Below are positions 1 to 5,949 of a stretch of DNA of 10,270 bases, piece by piece. Under the pieces are notes generated by a model that was given only the letters and a program-made list of their open reading frames with translations, had not been told where the DNA came from and made no database searches. How positions within the stretch are numbered: the first letter of the stretch is position 1; every line of letters begins with the position of its first letter. The DNA comes from JAMOAW01 sp039908535 (GTDB lineage Bacteria > Pseudomonadota > Magnetococcia > Magnetococcales > JADFZT01), in contig JAMOAW010000090.1 in assembly GCA_039908535.1 (NCBI GenBank), positions 1 to 10,270 on the forward strand, given 5' to 3'. The translations under genes and the position numbers were made by a program.

Positions 1-2
1 TA

Positions 3-116
3 CCTTGGAAACGAGAGGCAAAAAAATTGGTAGAGCAACCTTCCCAGATTGAGGCTGGATATCAAGCCATCCATCAGGGATTTAATCAATTGGCTCAAGC
101 GCTTGCCCTGGTTTAG
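3..116 (+). CDS. 3' end of an unidentified protein (partial)
   Basis: This is the only frame at the left edge that stays open, from position 3 to a TAG at 114-116, giving 37 residues that end in AQALALV. The visible tail is rich in Gln and Ala, looks helical, and contains the stretch YQAIHQGFNQLAQALA. A helical Gln/Ala-rich C-terminus of this kind occurs in ABC-type transport auxiliary lipoproteins (PqiC/MlaD-associated), but that is only a resemblance. The gene converges on thrB with 75 bases between the two stops. With so little sequence the frame itself could be a chance opening, although the adjacent T-rich stretch and convergent arrangement fit a real gene end. Confidence 0.4.
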   Translation, partial: PWKREAKKLVEQPSQIEAGYQAIHQGFNQLAQALALV

Positions 117-125
117 CCCAAACTA

Positions 126-152
126 AAAAACGCGATTTTTTTTCACGTTTTT
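126..152. terminator. Possible weak bidirectional terminator between convergent genes
   Basis: AAAAACG (126-132) can pair with CGTTTTT (146-152) around a 13-base T-rich loop, giving an A-run and a T-run on both strands. It lies between the stop of the left partial gene and the stop of thrB, where a shared terminator is expected. The stem has only two G-C pairs, so the call rests largely on position. Confidence 0.25.
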
Positions 153-191
153 ATTCAGGAAGAGCGTACCATATTAGCCATTGATTTCTTT

Positions 192-1151
192 CTAGTCAAA
201 GAACAACCCTAAAACCTCTTGCCAATCATGATTCTGATAAAAAACCAACCGATCCAGATACTCCTGGGGTGGTTTGCGGGTGACAGTTTGGCCAGGACGG
301 GGAAAAACCTGAGCGGTCAAGCGGGTCAAGGCAAAACGCAACGCCGCTCCACGCAATGCCCAGGACATAGAAAACATTTCGTTCTTGGTTAAAGGTCGAT
401 AATGAACATAGCCCTGCCAAAGTGTACGCCAGCGGATGGGATCTGGTTGTCCGGCTTGAAATCCCCAGGCATTTAATAAAATGGCAAAATCATGGACAAA
501 TCGATCAAAACTGGCATAATGAAAATCGATCACACCGGTTAAATACTCCCCTTGAAAAAGGGTGTTGTCAGGAAATAGATCCGTATGGCACATCCCTTGG
601 GGAAGATCTATCTGCGGGGGTTGGAGAAGGTGGGTCATCTCTTTGTGCAGTAGGTCTACAATAAGGGCATCGGTATAAACTGGTGTTAATTGCTGCAAAA
701 GGTGTTGTAATGTCGTTGGCCCCATGGGATTGGGGCGGGGCTTGGGAAAATCCTTGCCAAATAAATGAATTTTCGCCAGCATCTCCCCGACCAGTCGGCA
801 CTGTTTGGGGGTTGGAACCACCGGAGAAACCCCAGGCAAACGGGTGGCCAGCAAGGCTGGATGACCTTTGAGTTGGCCAATCATCTGACCAACCCGATTG
901 ACAATCGGACGGGGACAGGGAACTCCTTTATGTGCAAGATAATCCAACAGCGCGCACGTATCAGACAGACCTTGCCCTTGATCGGGATCTTCTGTCAACG
1001 TCAGGACAAATTGGCCCTGACTGGTATCCACCCGAAAATTACTGTTAACCACCCCATCCTGGATCTCCTCAAGCCGGATCAGGTGTCCAACATCAAAATC
1101 GCGTAGAAAATAGTTGGTTTCTTCTGGGGTGAGTGAGGTATAAACCGACAT
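192..1151 (-). CDS. thrB: Homoserine kinase (ThrB, aminoglycoside-phosphotransferase fold)
   Basis: It phosphorylates homoserine with ATP, the step before threonine synthase in cytoplasmic threonine biosynthesis. The 319-residue protein belongs to the proteobacterial homoserine kinase type that has the aminoglycoside-phosphotransferase/protein-kinase-like fold, not the GHMP-type ThrB of E. coli. Seen in the sequence: N-terminal MSVYTSLTPEE; a nucleotide-loop region near QDGVVNSNFRV followed by FVLTLTE; the catalytic loop HTDLFPDN (residues 189-196, Asp191 as base, Asn196 as metal ligand); and the metal-binding IDF (208-210) followed by DFAILLNAWGF, a signature of this family. The frame is open upstream to an ATG at 1223, but I chose the ATG at 1149-1151 because GGAG lies just upstream of it, it matches the usual family N-terminus, and the extension would run through the divergent promoter region. 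It is divergent from ubiX with 95 bases between starts. Confidence 0.93.
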   Translation of the reverse strand: MSVYTSLTPEETNYFLRDFDVGHLIRLEEIQDGVVNSNFRVDTSQGQFVLTLTEDPDQGQGLSDTCALLDYLAHKGVPCPRPIVNRVGQMIGQLKGHPALLATRLPGVSPVVPTPKQCRLVGEMLAKIHLFGKDFPKPRPNPMGPTTLQHLLQQLTPVYTDALIVDLLHKEMTHLLQPPQIDLPQGMCHTDLFPDNTLFQGEYLTGVIDFHYASFDRFVHDFAILLNAWGFQAGQPDPIRWRTLWQGYVHYRPLTKNEMFSMSWALRGAALRFALTRLTAQVFPRPGQTVTRKPPQEYLDRLVFYQNHDWQEVLGLFFD

Positions 1152-1176
1152 CTTTTTTCTCCAAAAAGGCAAACCA

Positions 1177-1182
1177 AGTATA
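1177..1182 (-). promoter_or_regulatory. Candidate thrB -10 box
   Basis: On the minus strand TATACT (1182 down to 1177) lies 25 bases upstream of the chosen thrB start, giving a short leader with GGAG as ribosome binding site. No convincing -35 hexamer is visible at 16-18 bases spacing, so support is limited to the -10 match and its position. Confidence 0.3.
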
Positions 1183-1209
1183 CGAGCAAAGATTAAGAGT
1201 GATGTGTTG

Positions 1210-1215
1210 TATAAT
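1210..1215 (+). promoter_or_regulatory. Candidate promoter -10 (TATAAT) of the ubiX operon
   Basis: A perfect TATAAT lies 31 bases upstream of the ubiX start, inside the 95-base divergent gap, and is followed by AGGAAAGGG (about 1229-1237) as ribosome binding site. The -35 region at 17 bases spacing (CAAAGA) is poor, so the promoter may need an activator. No operator could be assigned. It would drive ubiX and probably all downstream genes up to the terminator near 5700. Confidence 0.45.
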
Positions 1216-1246
1216 GGTTCCATAGTTTAGGAAAGGGAAATGTGGT

Positions 1247-1918
1247 ATGAACACGGAACCCGTTCTCATCGGCGGAGACCCTTTGCAAAATTCCCCCATA
1301 ACGGTCGCCATGACGGGGGCCTCTGGGGCTTGGTATGGTTTGCGTTTACTGGAGGGACTACTGGCAGCGAGACAAAGAATTGATCTTTTAATAAGCGATG
1401 CCGCCCTTACCGTGTTAGAACATGAATGTCGATTGGGTTGGATGACGACAGATTTGGCACGCCGACAAGAACAAATCCTGAGCTATTTTATGGTGGGAGA
1501 GGATAAAATTCGCCACTATGGCAACACCGATTGGTTCGCACCCATGGCAACTGGTTCTGGCAAGGTCTCTAAAATGGTCATATGTCCCTGTTCTATGGGC
1601 ACATTGGCGGCGATTGCCCATGGTCTTTCGGATAATTTAATCGAACGGGCGGCGGATGTGGTGATTAAAGAGAGGGGCCAATTAATCATCGTGCCCAGAG
1701 AAACCCCCTTTTCGGCCATTCATTTAGAGAATATGCTCACCTTAGCCAAACTTGGGGTCACTATTTTGCCTGCCTGTCCAGGATTTTATCAAGGACCTGA
1801 AACCATTCGGGATTTGGTGGATTTTATTGTAGCGCGCATCTTGAGCCAGTTGGGCATTCGGCATGGAATTATCGTTTCTGGGCAAAATAGTTTCGCGAAA
1901 GGATGGGAAAGAGGATAA
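1247..1918 (+). CDS. ubiX: Flavin prenyltransferase UbiX
   Basis: UbiX joins dimethylallyl phosphate to FMN, making the prenyl-FMN cofactor of UbiD-type decarboxylases, which remove the ring carboxyl group in ubiquinone synthesis. The 223-residue protein shows the family landmarks in order: ITVAMTGASGAWYGLRLLE (about residues 18-36, FMN-binding Rossmann-like turn with TGASGA), a Ser/Asp pair in LISDAA, GSGKVSKMVICPCSMGTLA (103-121), the segment GLSDNLIERAADV, and VPRETPFSAIHLENM (149-163) with the conserved RETP. The first 15-17 residues are longer than in typical UbiX and have no recognised role; an internal start is possible, but the ATG used has a good AGGAAAGGG site upstream. No ubiD is in the window. 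It is the first gene of the apparent operon, with 46 bases to ubiU. Confidence 0.93.
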   Translation: MNTEPVLIGGDPLQNSPITVAMTGASGAWYGLRLLEGLLAARQRIDLLISDAALTVLEHECRLGWMTTDLARRQEQILSYFMVGEDKIRHYGNTDWFAPMATGSGKVSKMVICPCSMGTLAAIAHGLSDNLIERAADVVIKERGQLIIVPRETPFSAIHLENMLTLAKLGVTILPACPGFYQGPETIRDLVDFIVARILSQLGIRHGIIVSGQNSFAKGWERG

Positions 1919-1964
1919 CCCCCTCTTTATTATTGAATTTCAAAAAATCAGATAAGGAGAAGTC

Positions 1965-2969
1965 GTGAAAAAAATAGAAGTTTTGGCTCCAGCTGGCAAT
2001 TTACCATCGTTACGTGCAGCGGTGGACAATGGGGCGGATGCGGTCTATTTTGGTTTTCGTAACGCCACCAACGCCCGCAACTTTGAAGGGCTTAATTTTA
2101 ACGACGAAGAGGCGGCCCAAGGCATCGAATATGCCCGCAAACGAGGCGTTAAAGCCAACATTGTCCTCAATACCTTTCCCCAAGTGGGGGATCCCGCCAT
2201 TTGGTATGAAAGCGTGGATCGAGCGGCCCGCTTAAAGGCCGATGCCATTATATTGGCCAATTTGGCCTTGCTACGCTATTGTAAGCAGCGTTATCCAGAG
2301 CTTCCCATTCATCTTTCGGTGCAGGCCTCAGCGAGCAACCATGAAGCGATCCAATTTTATCAACGCCACTTTGGCATTACACGGGTGATTTTACCTCGGG
2401 TTCTCACCGTGACCGAAATCCGGCGTCTGCGCGAGCAGACCGATGTGGAATTGGAGGTGTTTGCCTTTGGGGGATTATGTGTCATGGCCGAGGGGCGCTG
2501 TTATCTCTCCTCTTTCGTCACTGGCGTCTCTCCCAACATCGAAGGGGTCTGTTCTCCCGCCCGTGCCGTGCGTTTTGACGACTCGGAGAATCGCTTGCAA
2601 ACCCGACTCAATGGGGTATTGATTGCCCAGTATGAAAAGGGTGAAGAGGCCGCCTATCCCACCGTTTGCAAAGGGCGTTTTCAGGCCAATCATAAAACCT
2701 ATCACGTCATGGAGGAGCCGGGTTCTTTAAATATTTTGGGCATGTTGGCCCAAGTGATCGAAGCCGGTGTGGTGAGCCTTAAAATTGAAGGCCGACAACG
2801 CACCCGATCCTATGTCGCCACCGCCACCCGCATTATGCGCCAAGCGGTGGATGCCTACTATGCCGATCCAAAAGGATTTCGTCCAAAAATGGGCTGGATG
2901 CGCACCTTAAATGCCACCTCAGAGGGCTCCACCCACACCTTGGGAACATATGAGGAAAATTGGCAATGA
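1965..2969 (+). CDS. ubiU: UbiU, U32-family [4Fe-4S] protein for O2-independent ubiquinone hydroxylation
   Basis: UbiU works with UbiV (and UbiT) to hydroxylate ubiquinone precursors without oxygen, taking oxygen from a non-O2 donor such as prephenate. The 334-residue protein belongs to the peptidase-U32-like family. Seen: N-terminal IEVLAPAGNLPSLRAAVDNGADAVYFG, the SVQASASNHEA strand-helix, and the four cysteines expected to hold the cluster at Cys172, Cys179 (FGGLC...GRC), Cys196 (EGVCSP) and Cys235 (TVCKGRF), matching the spacing of the E. coli UbiU ligands. The start is GTG at 1965, chosen because AAGGAGA ends five bases upstream and the protein then begins at the usual family N-terminus. 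Its TGA overlaps the ubiV ATG, so the two partners are translationally coupled. The ligand pattern distinguishes it from collagenase-like or tRNA-modifying U32 relatives. Confidence 0.94.
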   Translation: MKKIEVLAPAGNLPSLRAAVDNGADAVYFGFRNATNARNFEGLNFNDEEAAQGIEYARKRGVKANIVLNTFPQVGDPAIWYESVDRAARLKADAIILANLALLRYCKQRYPELPIHLSVQASASNHEAIQFYQRHFGITRVILPRVLTVTEIRRLREQTDVELEVFAFGGLCVMAEGRCYLSSFVTGVSPNIEGVCSPARAVRFDDSENRLQTRLNGVLIAQYEKGEEAAYPTVCKGRFQANHKTYHVMEEPGSLNILGMLAQVIEAGVVSLKIEGRQRTRSYVATATRIMRQAVDAYYADPKGFRPKMGWMRTLNATSEGSTHTLGTYEENWQ

Positions 2970-3892
2970 AACTTTCCATAGGTCCAGTTTTGTTTGAATG
3001 GGGGCGTAAGGGTTTTATAGAATTTTACCGCCGGATGGCCCATGAGACGCCAGCGGATATTTTATATATTGGCGAGGTGGTCTGTTCCAAGCGGCAAAAT
3101 TTGGATCCCGATGAACTGCTGCGTTTGGCGTTAGAGATTCGTCAATTGGGCAAAGAGGTGGTGTTTTCCACCCTGGGCCTGGTTATGACCCCTGAAGAGG
3201 TACAAACCATTGGCGAGATTGCCCATTATGCCCGTCAAGAGGGCTTTGCCATGGAGGCCAACGATATGGCCGCCATCTCCTTGGGCGAAGCGAACAAAGA
3301 CAAACCAGGCATTCCCATGGTAGCTGGTCCCCATATTACCACCTACAACCCGGAAACAGTGGATTTTTTGGCCTCAATTGGCGTTTTTCGGGTAGTCCCG
3401 CCCGTGGAATTGTCCCAAAAATCGATTCAAGGGCTGTTTGGTTCTCTGGTGACCACCCCCCCCTTGGAAAAAGAGGTGTTTGCCTATGGTCGCCTGCCAT
3501 TGACCTTTTCCGCCCGTTGTTATACCTCGCGCGCCTTTCATCTGCCGAAGGTAAACTGTCAATTTAAATGTGCAGATTTTCCCGATGGCATGGTGGCACA
3601 TACCCAAGAAGGGCAGGAATTTTTGGTGATGAATGGCACCGAAACCATGTCTGGAAAACTGTTTAATCTGGCCGGTCAAGTGGATATATTACGCGAGATC
3701 GGCACGCACATTGTCAGAATCTCGCCGCAAAGTCGCAATATGGTAGAGATTGTGATGATATGGAAAAATCTTTTGGATCGAAAAATCGACTCCATTGAAG
3801 CCATGGCCCGCCTGACGGAGGCCAATGGGGGCGAAAACTTTTGTAACGGTTATTTTTTCAACCAGCCTGGGCTGGATTTTGTGGCGATGTAA
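2966..3892 (+). CDS. ubiV: UbiV, U32-family [4Fe-4S] partner of UbiU
   Basis: UbiV forms a heterodimer with UbiU, and both are needed for anaerobic ubiquinone synthesis. The 308-residue protein begins MKLSIGPVLFEWGRKGFIEFY and carries the four expected cluster ligands at Cys40 (GEVVCSKR), Cys185 (FSARCYTSR), Cys198 and Cys202 (VNCQFKCADFPDG), the same pattern as Cys39/180/193/197 of E. coli UbiV. The C-terminus, with NGYFFNQPG, is also typical. The frame also has a TTG at 2960, but the ATG at 2966 is preferred: it overlaps the ubiU stop as ATGA and has GAGGA about nine bases upstream. Coupled translation fits equal amounts of the two subunits. No UbiT (SCP2-type lipid-binding) gene is visible nearby. 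Confidence 0.94.
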   Translation: MKLSIGPVLFEWGRKGFIEFYRRMAHETPADILYIGEVVCSKRQNLDPDELLRLALEIRQLGKEVVFSTLGLVMTPEEVQTIGEIAHYARQEGFAMEANDMAAISLGEANKDKPGIPMVAGPHITTYNPETVDFLASIGVFRVVPPVELSQKSIQGLFGSLVTTPPLEKEVFAYGRLPLTFSARCYTSRAFHLPKVNCQFKCADFPDGMVAHTQEGQEFLVMNGTETMSGKLFNLAGQVDILREIGTHIVRISPQSRNMVEIVMIWKNLLDRKIDSIEAMARLTEANGGENFCNGYFFNQPGLDFVAM

Positions 3893-3935
3893 TCCTCTTA
3901 ATGAATGATTCAACGTAAGCTTAGGGAGCCTGCAA

Positions 3936-4208
3936 ATGCAAATCGATAGTATGGTGATTGACCAAATTACCCAAAACATCATGGGCGTTTTTAATAAGGT
4001 TGGCGAAACCCGTGAAGAGGCGGCGCGTCGGGTGCGTGATGTGGTGGGTGAGGCTGTGGAATATTTTAATTTAGTTTCTCGACAAGAGTTTGATGTGGCC
4101 AATGAATTATTGGCCAATACTCGCATTAAACTGGAAGCATTGGAAAAAAAAGTGGCCGAATTAGAGGCATCGCTGGCGACCCCAAAAAATGATACTGAGG
4201 CATCTTGA
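3936..4208 (+). CDS. ubiK: UbiK, ubiquinone biosynthesis accessory factor (BMFP/YqiC family)
   Basis: UbiK is a small accessory protein of the Ubi complex, known from enterobacteria to promote ubiquinone synthesis together with UbiJ; the family was first named for membrane fusogenic activity. The 90-residue protein has the family layout: an N-terminal amphipathic helix (about 5-44), the signature LVSRQEFDV (46-54), then a heptad-like coiled coil ANELLANTRIKLEALEKKVAELEASL (55-80) and a short polar tail. An AGGGAG site lies before the ATG, 43 bases after ubiV stops, so co-transcription with the UbiU/UbiV pair is likely. In enterobacteria UbiK is linked to aerobic synthesis, so its place in an oxygen-independent gene set is notable. 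It is too short for any catalytic role. Confidence 0.9.
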   Translation: MQIDSMVIDQITQNIMGVFNKVGETREEAARRVRDVVGEAVEYFNLVSRQEFDVANELLANTRIKLEALEKKVAELEASLATPKNDTEAS

Positions 4209-4245
4209 TCGTTAACGACTCCCCTTCAATAGGAATGAGGCGCAT

Positions 4246-5673
4246 ATGAAACGAGCATATCTAGCAGGCCAATGGGTGGATACCGGACACGTCAAAGAGG
4301 TCATCAACCCCTTTGATGGATCGGTTGTAGATCAGGTGGTTCAGTGTGGTTCACATGAGATTGACCAAGCCTTAGATGCGGCCCTGGAGTCTCTCCCCCG
4401 CACCACGGCCATGGAACCCTACGCCAAAGCCAACGCTCTGGCCTTTGTTCGAGATCGTTTAGTGGAACAACGCGCCCTATTTGCCCGTACCCTCTCCATG
4501 GAGAATGGCAAGACCTTGGCGGAATCCCGTTTGGAGATAGACCGAGCGGCGGCGACCTTTGATATTGCGGCGGGGGAGGCAACGCGCATTTATGGCGAAG
4601 CGTATGATTTGGGGGTCAATGCCATGGGAGCTGGACGACGCGCCTTGGTGCGCCGTTATCCCATTGGGGTGGTAACGGCCATCGCCCCTTTTAATTTTCC
4701 TTTAAATCTCGCCGTCCATAAAATCGCTCCCGCCATGGCGGCGGGTTGTCCTGTGGTGTTAAAACCGGCTTCCAAAACCCCCTTGACTGCCCTGCTGCTG
4801 GCGGAAATCATCGCCGAATCGGGTTGGCCCAAAGAGGCTTTTTCGGTGTTGCCCTGTGACCGCGAGGCTGGACAAAAATTGGTGGAGGACGACCGGGCCA
4901 AATTGCTCTCTTTTACGGGTTCGCCGGAGGTGGGCTGGCAGATGAAACGGGATGCCGGCAAAAAAAAGGTGGTGTTGGAATTGGGCGGCAATGCGGGCTT
5001 AATCGTTGACCGTGAGGTACGAGATTGGGATTGGTTGATCAAACGGGCCATTACCGGGGCTTTTTATCAATGTGGTCAAGTTTGTATTTCGGTGCAACGC
5101 ATTTTTCTCCATGAAGAGGTCGTCGGCGAATTTCGGTCTCGGTTTAAAAAAGCGGCCGAGCAGTTAAAATCCGGCGATCCTCTGGATGAATCCACCACTC
5201 TAGGCCCGATCATCGACCGCAACAACCGCGACCGCCTGCAAGCCTGGATTAACGAAGCCCTTCATCAAGGGGCAGAACTGGTCAGCGGCAACGCCATTGC
5301 CCCCGTGGGGCAAGGCAACTCCATGTCCGCAACCATTCTCCAAGAGGTAGATCCCTCCTGCCGCATCAACACCGAAGAGGCCTTCGGTCCCGTGGTCACG
5401 CTCACCCCCGTCGCCAGCATGGAGGAGGCCTTTCATCTCGCCAACCAATCCCGTTTTGGCCTGCAATGCGGTATTTTCACGCCTGATTTTGCCACAGTTA
5501 TGAAGGCGTTGGACGTCTTAGAAGTCGGCGGTGTCATCCACAACGATGTCCCCTCGTTCCGGGTGGACTCCATGCCCTATGGTGGTCTAAAAGAGAGCGG
5601 GCTGGGGCGCGAAGGGGTTCGGTATGCCATGCAGGATATGCTGGAGCCGAGGATTTTGGTGTATCATTCTTGA
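4246..5673 (+). CDS. NAD(P)-dependent aldehyde dehydrogenase
   Basis: This enzyme oxidises an aldehyde to a carboxylate with NAD(P)+ in the cytoplasm. At 475 residues it has the normal length of the ALDH superfamily and a complete active site: the oxyanion Asn150 in APFNFPLNLAVHK, the cofactor-binding VVLKPASKTP (Lys173), FTGSPEVG (223-230), the general-base Glu245 in LELGGNAG, the catalytic Cys280 in YQCGQVCISVQR, and EEAFGPVV (377-384). The overall pattern resembles the branch containing GapN-like and lactaldehyde or phosphonoacetaldehyde dehydrogenases, but the substrate cannot be read from the sequence. It starts 37 bases after ubiK with AGGAATGAGG upstream of the ATG and is followed by a strong terminator, so it is probably the last gene of the ubi operon. 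No direct link to quinone synthesis is known to me. Confidence 0.9.
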   Translation: MKRAYLAGQWVDTGHVKEVINPFDGSVVDQVVQCGSHEIDQALDAALESLPRTTAMEPYAKANALAFVRDRLVEQRALFARTLSMENGKTLAESRLEIDRAAATFDIAAGEATRIYGEAYDLGVNAMGAGRRALVRRYPIGVVTAIAPFNFPLNLAVHKIAPAMAAGCPVVLKPASKTPLTALLLAEIIAESGWPKEAFSVLPCDREAGQKLVEDDRAKLLSFTGSPEVGWQMKRDAGKKKVVLELGGNAGLIVDREVRDWDWLIKRAITGAFYQCGQVCISVQRIFLHEEVVGEFRSRFKKAAEQLKSGDPLDESTTLGPIIDRNNRDRLQAWINEALHQGAELVSGNAIAPVGQGNSMSATILQEVDPSCRINTEEAFGPVVTLTPVASMEEAFHLANQSRFGLQCGIFTPDFATVMKALDVLEVGGVIHNDVPSFRVDSMPYGGLKESGLGREGVRYAMQDMLEPRILVYHS

Positions 5674-5689
5674 ACAAAACCCTGGGGGA

Positions 5690-5735
5690 TTGGGGGGGCG
5701 GTTCTCCGCCCCCCCAAGGTCTTGATTATTATTTT
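5690..5735 (+). terminator. Rho-independent terminator of the ubi-ALDH operon
   Basis: A perfect 12-bp stem, TTGGGGGGGCGG (5690-5701) with CCGCCCCCCCAA (5706-5717), closes on a TTCT loop 17 bases after the dehydrogenase stop. The stem is extremely stable. The T-rich stretch follows a little late (5718-5735, ending TTTTTT), so the U-tract is less ideal than the stem. It marks the boundary between the housekeeping operon and the defence gene. Confidence 0.85.
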
Positions 5736-5889
5736 TTCCGATACGTGAACATCACAAAAACAAACTTTATTTATATTTAAAAAACCGTATAGAGAAATCT
5801 TTTATTATTTTTTATTGTATTTATATAAGTTTATTTTATAATTTTAAAAAAATTTATCGACCAATCGCCATATTCCAGGTTTAATAATT
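5736..5889. other. AT-rich spacer upstream of the defence gene
   Basis: This stretch is strongly AT-rich, with long runs of A and T (roughly 5760-5857), and has no open frame with a ribosome binding site. Its base composition differs sharply from the GC-balanced operon on its left. It contains the left copy of the 13-bp direct repeat. I see no clear hairpin, tRNA or inverted-repeat pair. Such stretches are typical of accessory-gene borders and H-NS-like silencer targets, but neither can be shown here. Confidence 0.6.
5848..5860 (+). repeat. Left copy of 13-bp direct repeat AAAAATTTATCGA
   Basis: This sequence recurs exactly at 9900-9912, in the same orientation, and the pair brackets the promoter and whole coding region of the reverse transcriptase-nitrilase gene. 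The five leading A residues are low complexity in this AT-rich setting; the informative part is TTTATCGA. It could be an insertion or excision scar, or chance. Confidence 0.5.
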
Positions 5890-5893
5890 AACA

Positions 5894-5902
5894 TGATATA
5901 AT
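5894..5902 (+). promoter_or_regulatory. Extended -10 promoter (TGATATAAT) of the DRT1-like gene
   Basis: TGA followed by a perfect TATAAT (5897-5902) is a textbook extended -10 element, 47 bases upstream of the ATG. This predicts a start of transcription near 5909 and a leader of about 40 bases. There is no good -35 hexamer, as is usual for extended -10 promoters. The same-oriented motif TCACA occurs three times just downstream (5902-5906, 5923-5927, 5936-5940). The ribosome binding site is a modest AGGG at 5940-5943. Confidence 0.65.
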
Positions 5903-5949
5903 CACAAATCAAAATAATGGGATCACATAACACTGTCACAGGGTAAATT

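Noticed and set aside
422..1106. Plus-strand open frames of 62-113 residues within the thrB region
   Set aside because: They lie antisense to a well-supported homoserine kinase, have no convincing ribosome binding sites and show no recognisable motifs.
4209..4218. Perfect 10-bp palindrome TCGTTAACGA between ubiK and the dehydrogenase
   Set aside because: It has no loop and no T-run, similar short palindromes occur by chance (another lies inside coding sequence near 9771-9780), and the close gene spacing argues against a terminator here.
5683..5701. Possible G-quadruplex in the run GGGGGATTGGGGGGGCGG
   Set aside because: There are only two long G runs plus a GG, and the second run is fully used in the perfect terminator stem, which explains it better.
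5902..5940. CRP-like site from the TCACA repeats in the defence-gene leader
   Set aside because: All three copies point in the same direction, whereas a CRP site needs TGTGA and TCACA as an inverted pair with six bases between; none is present.
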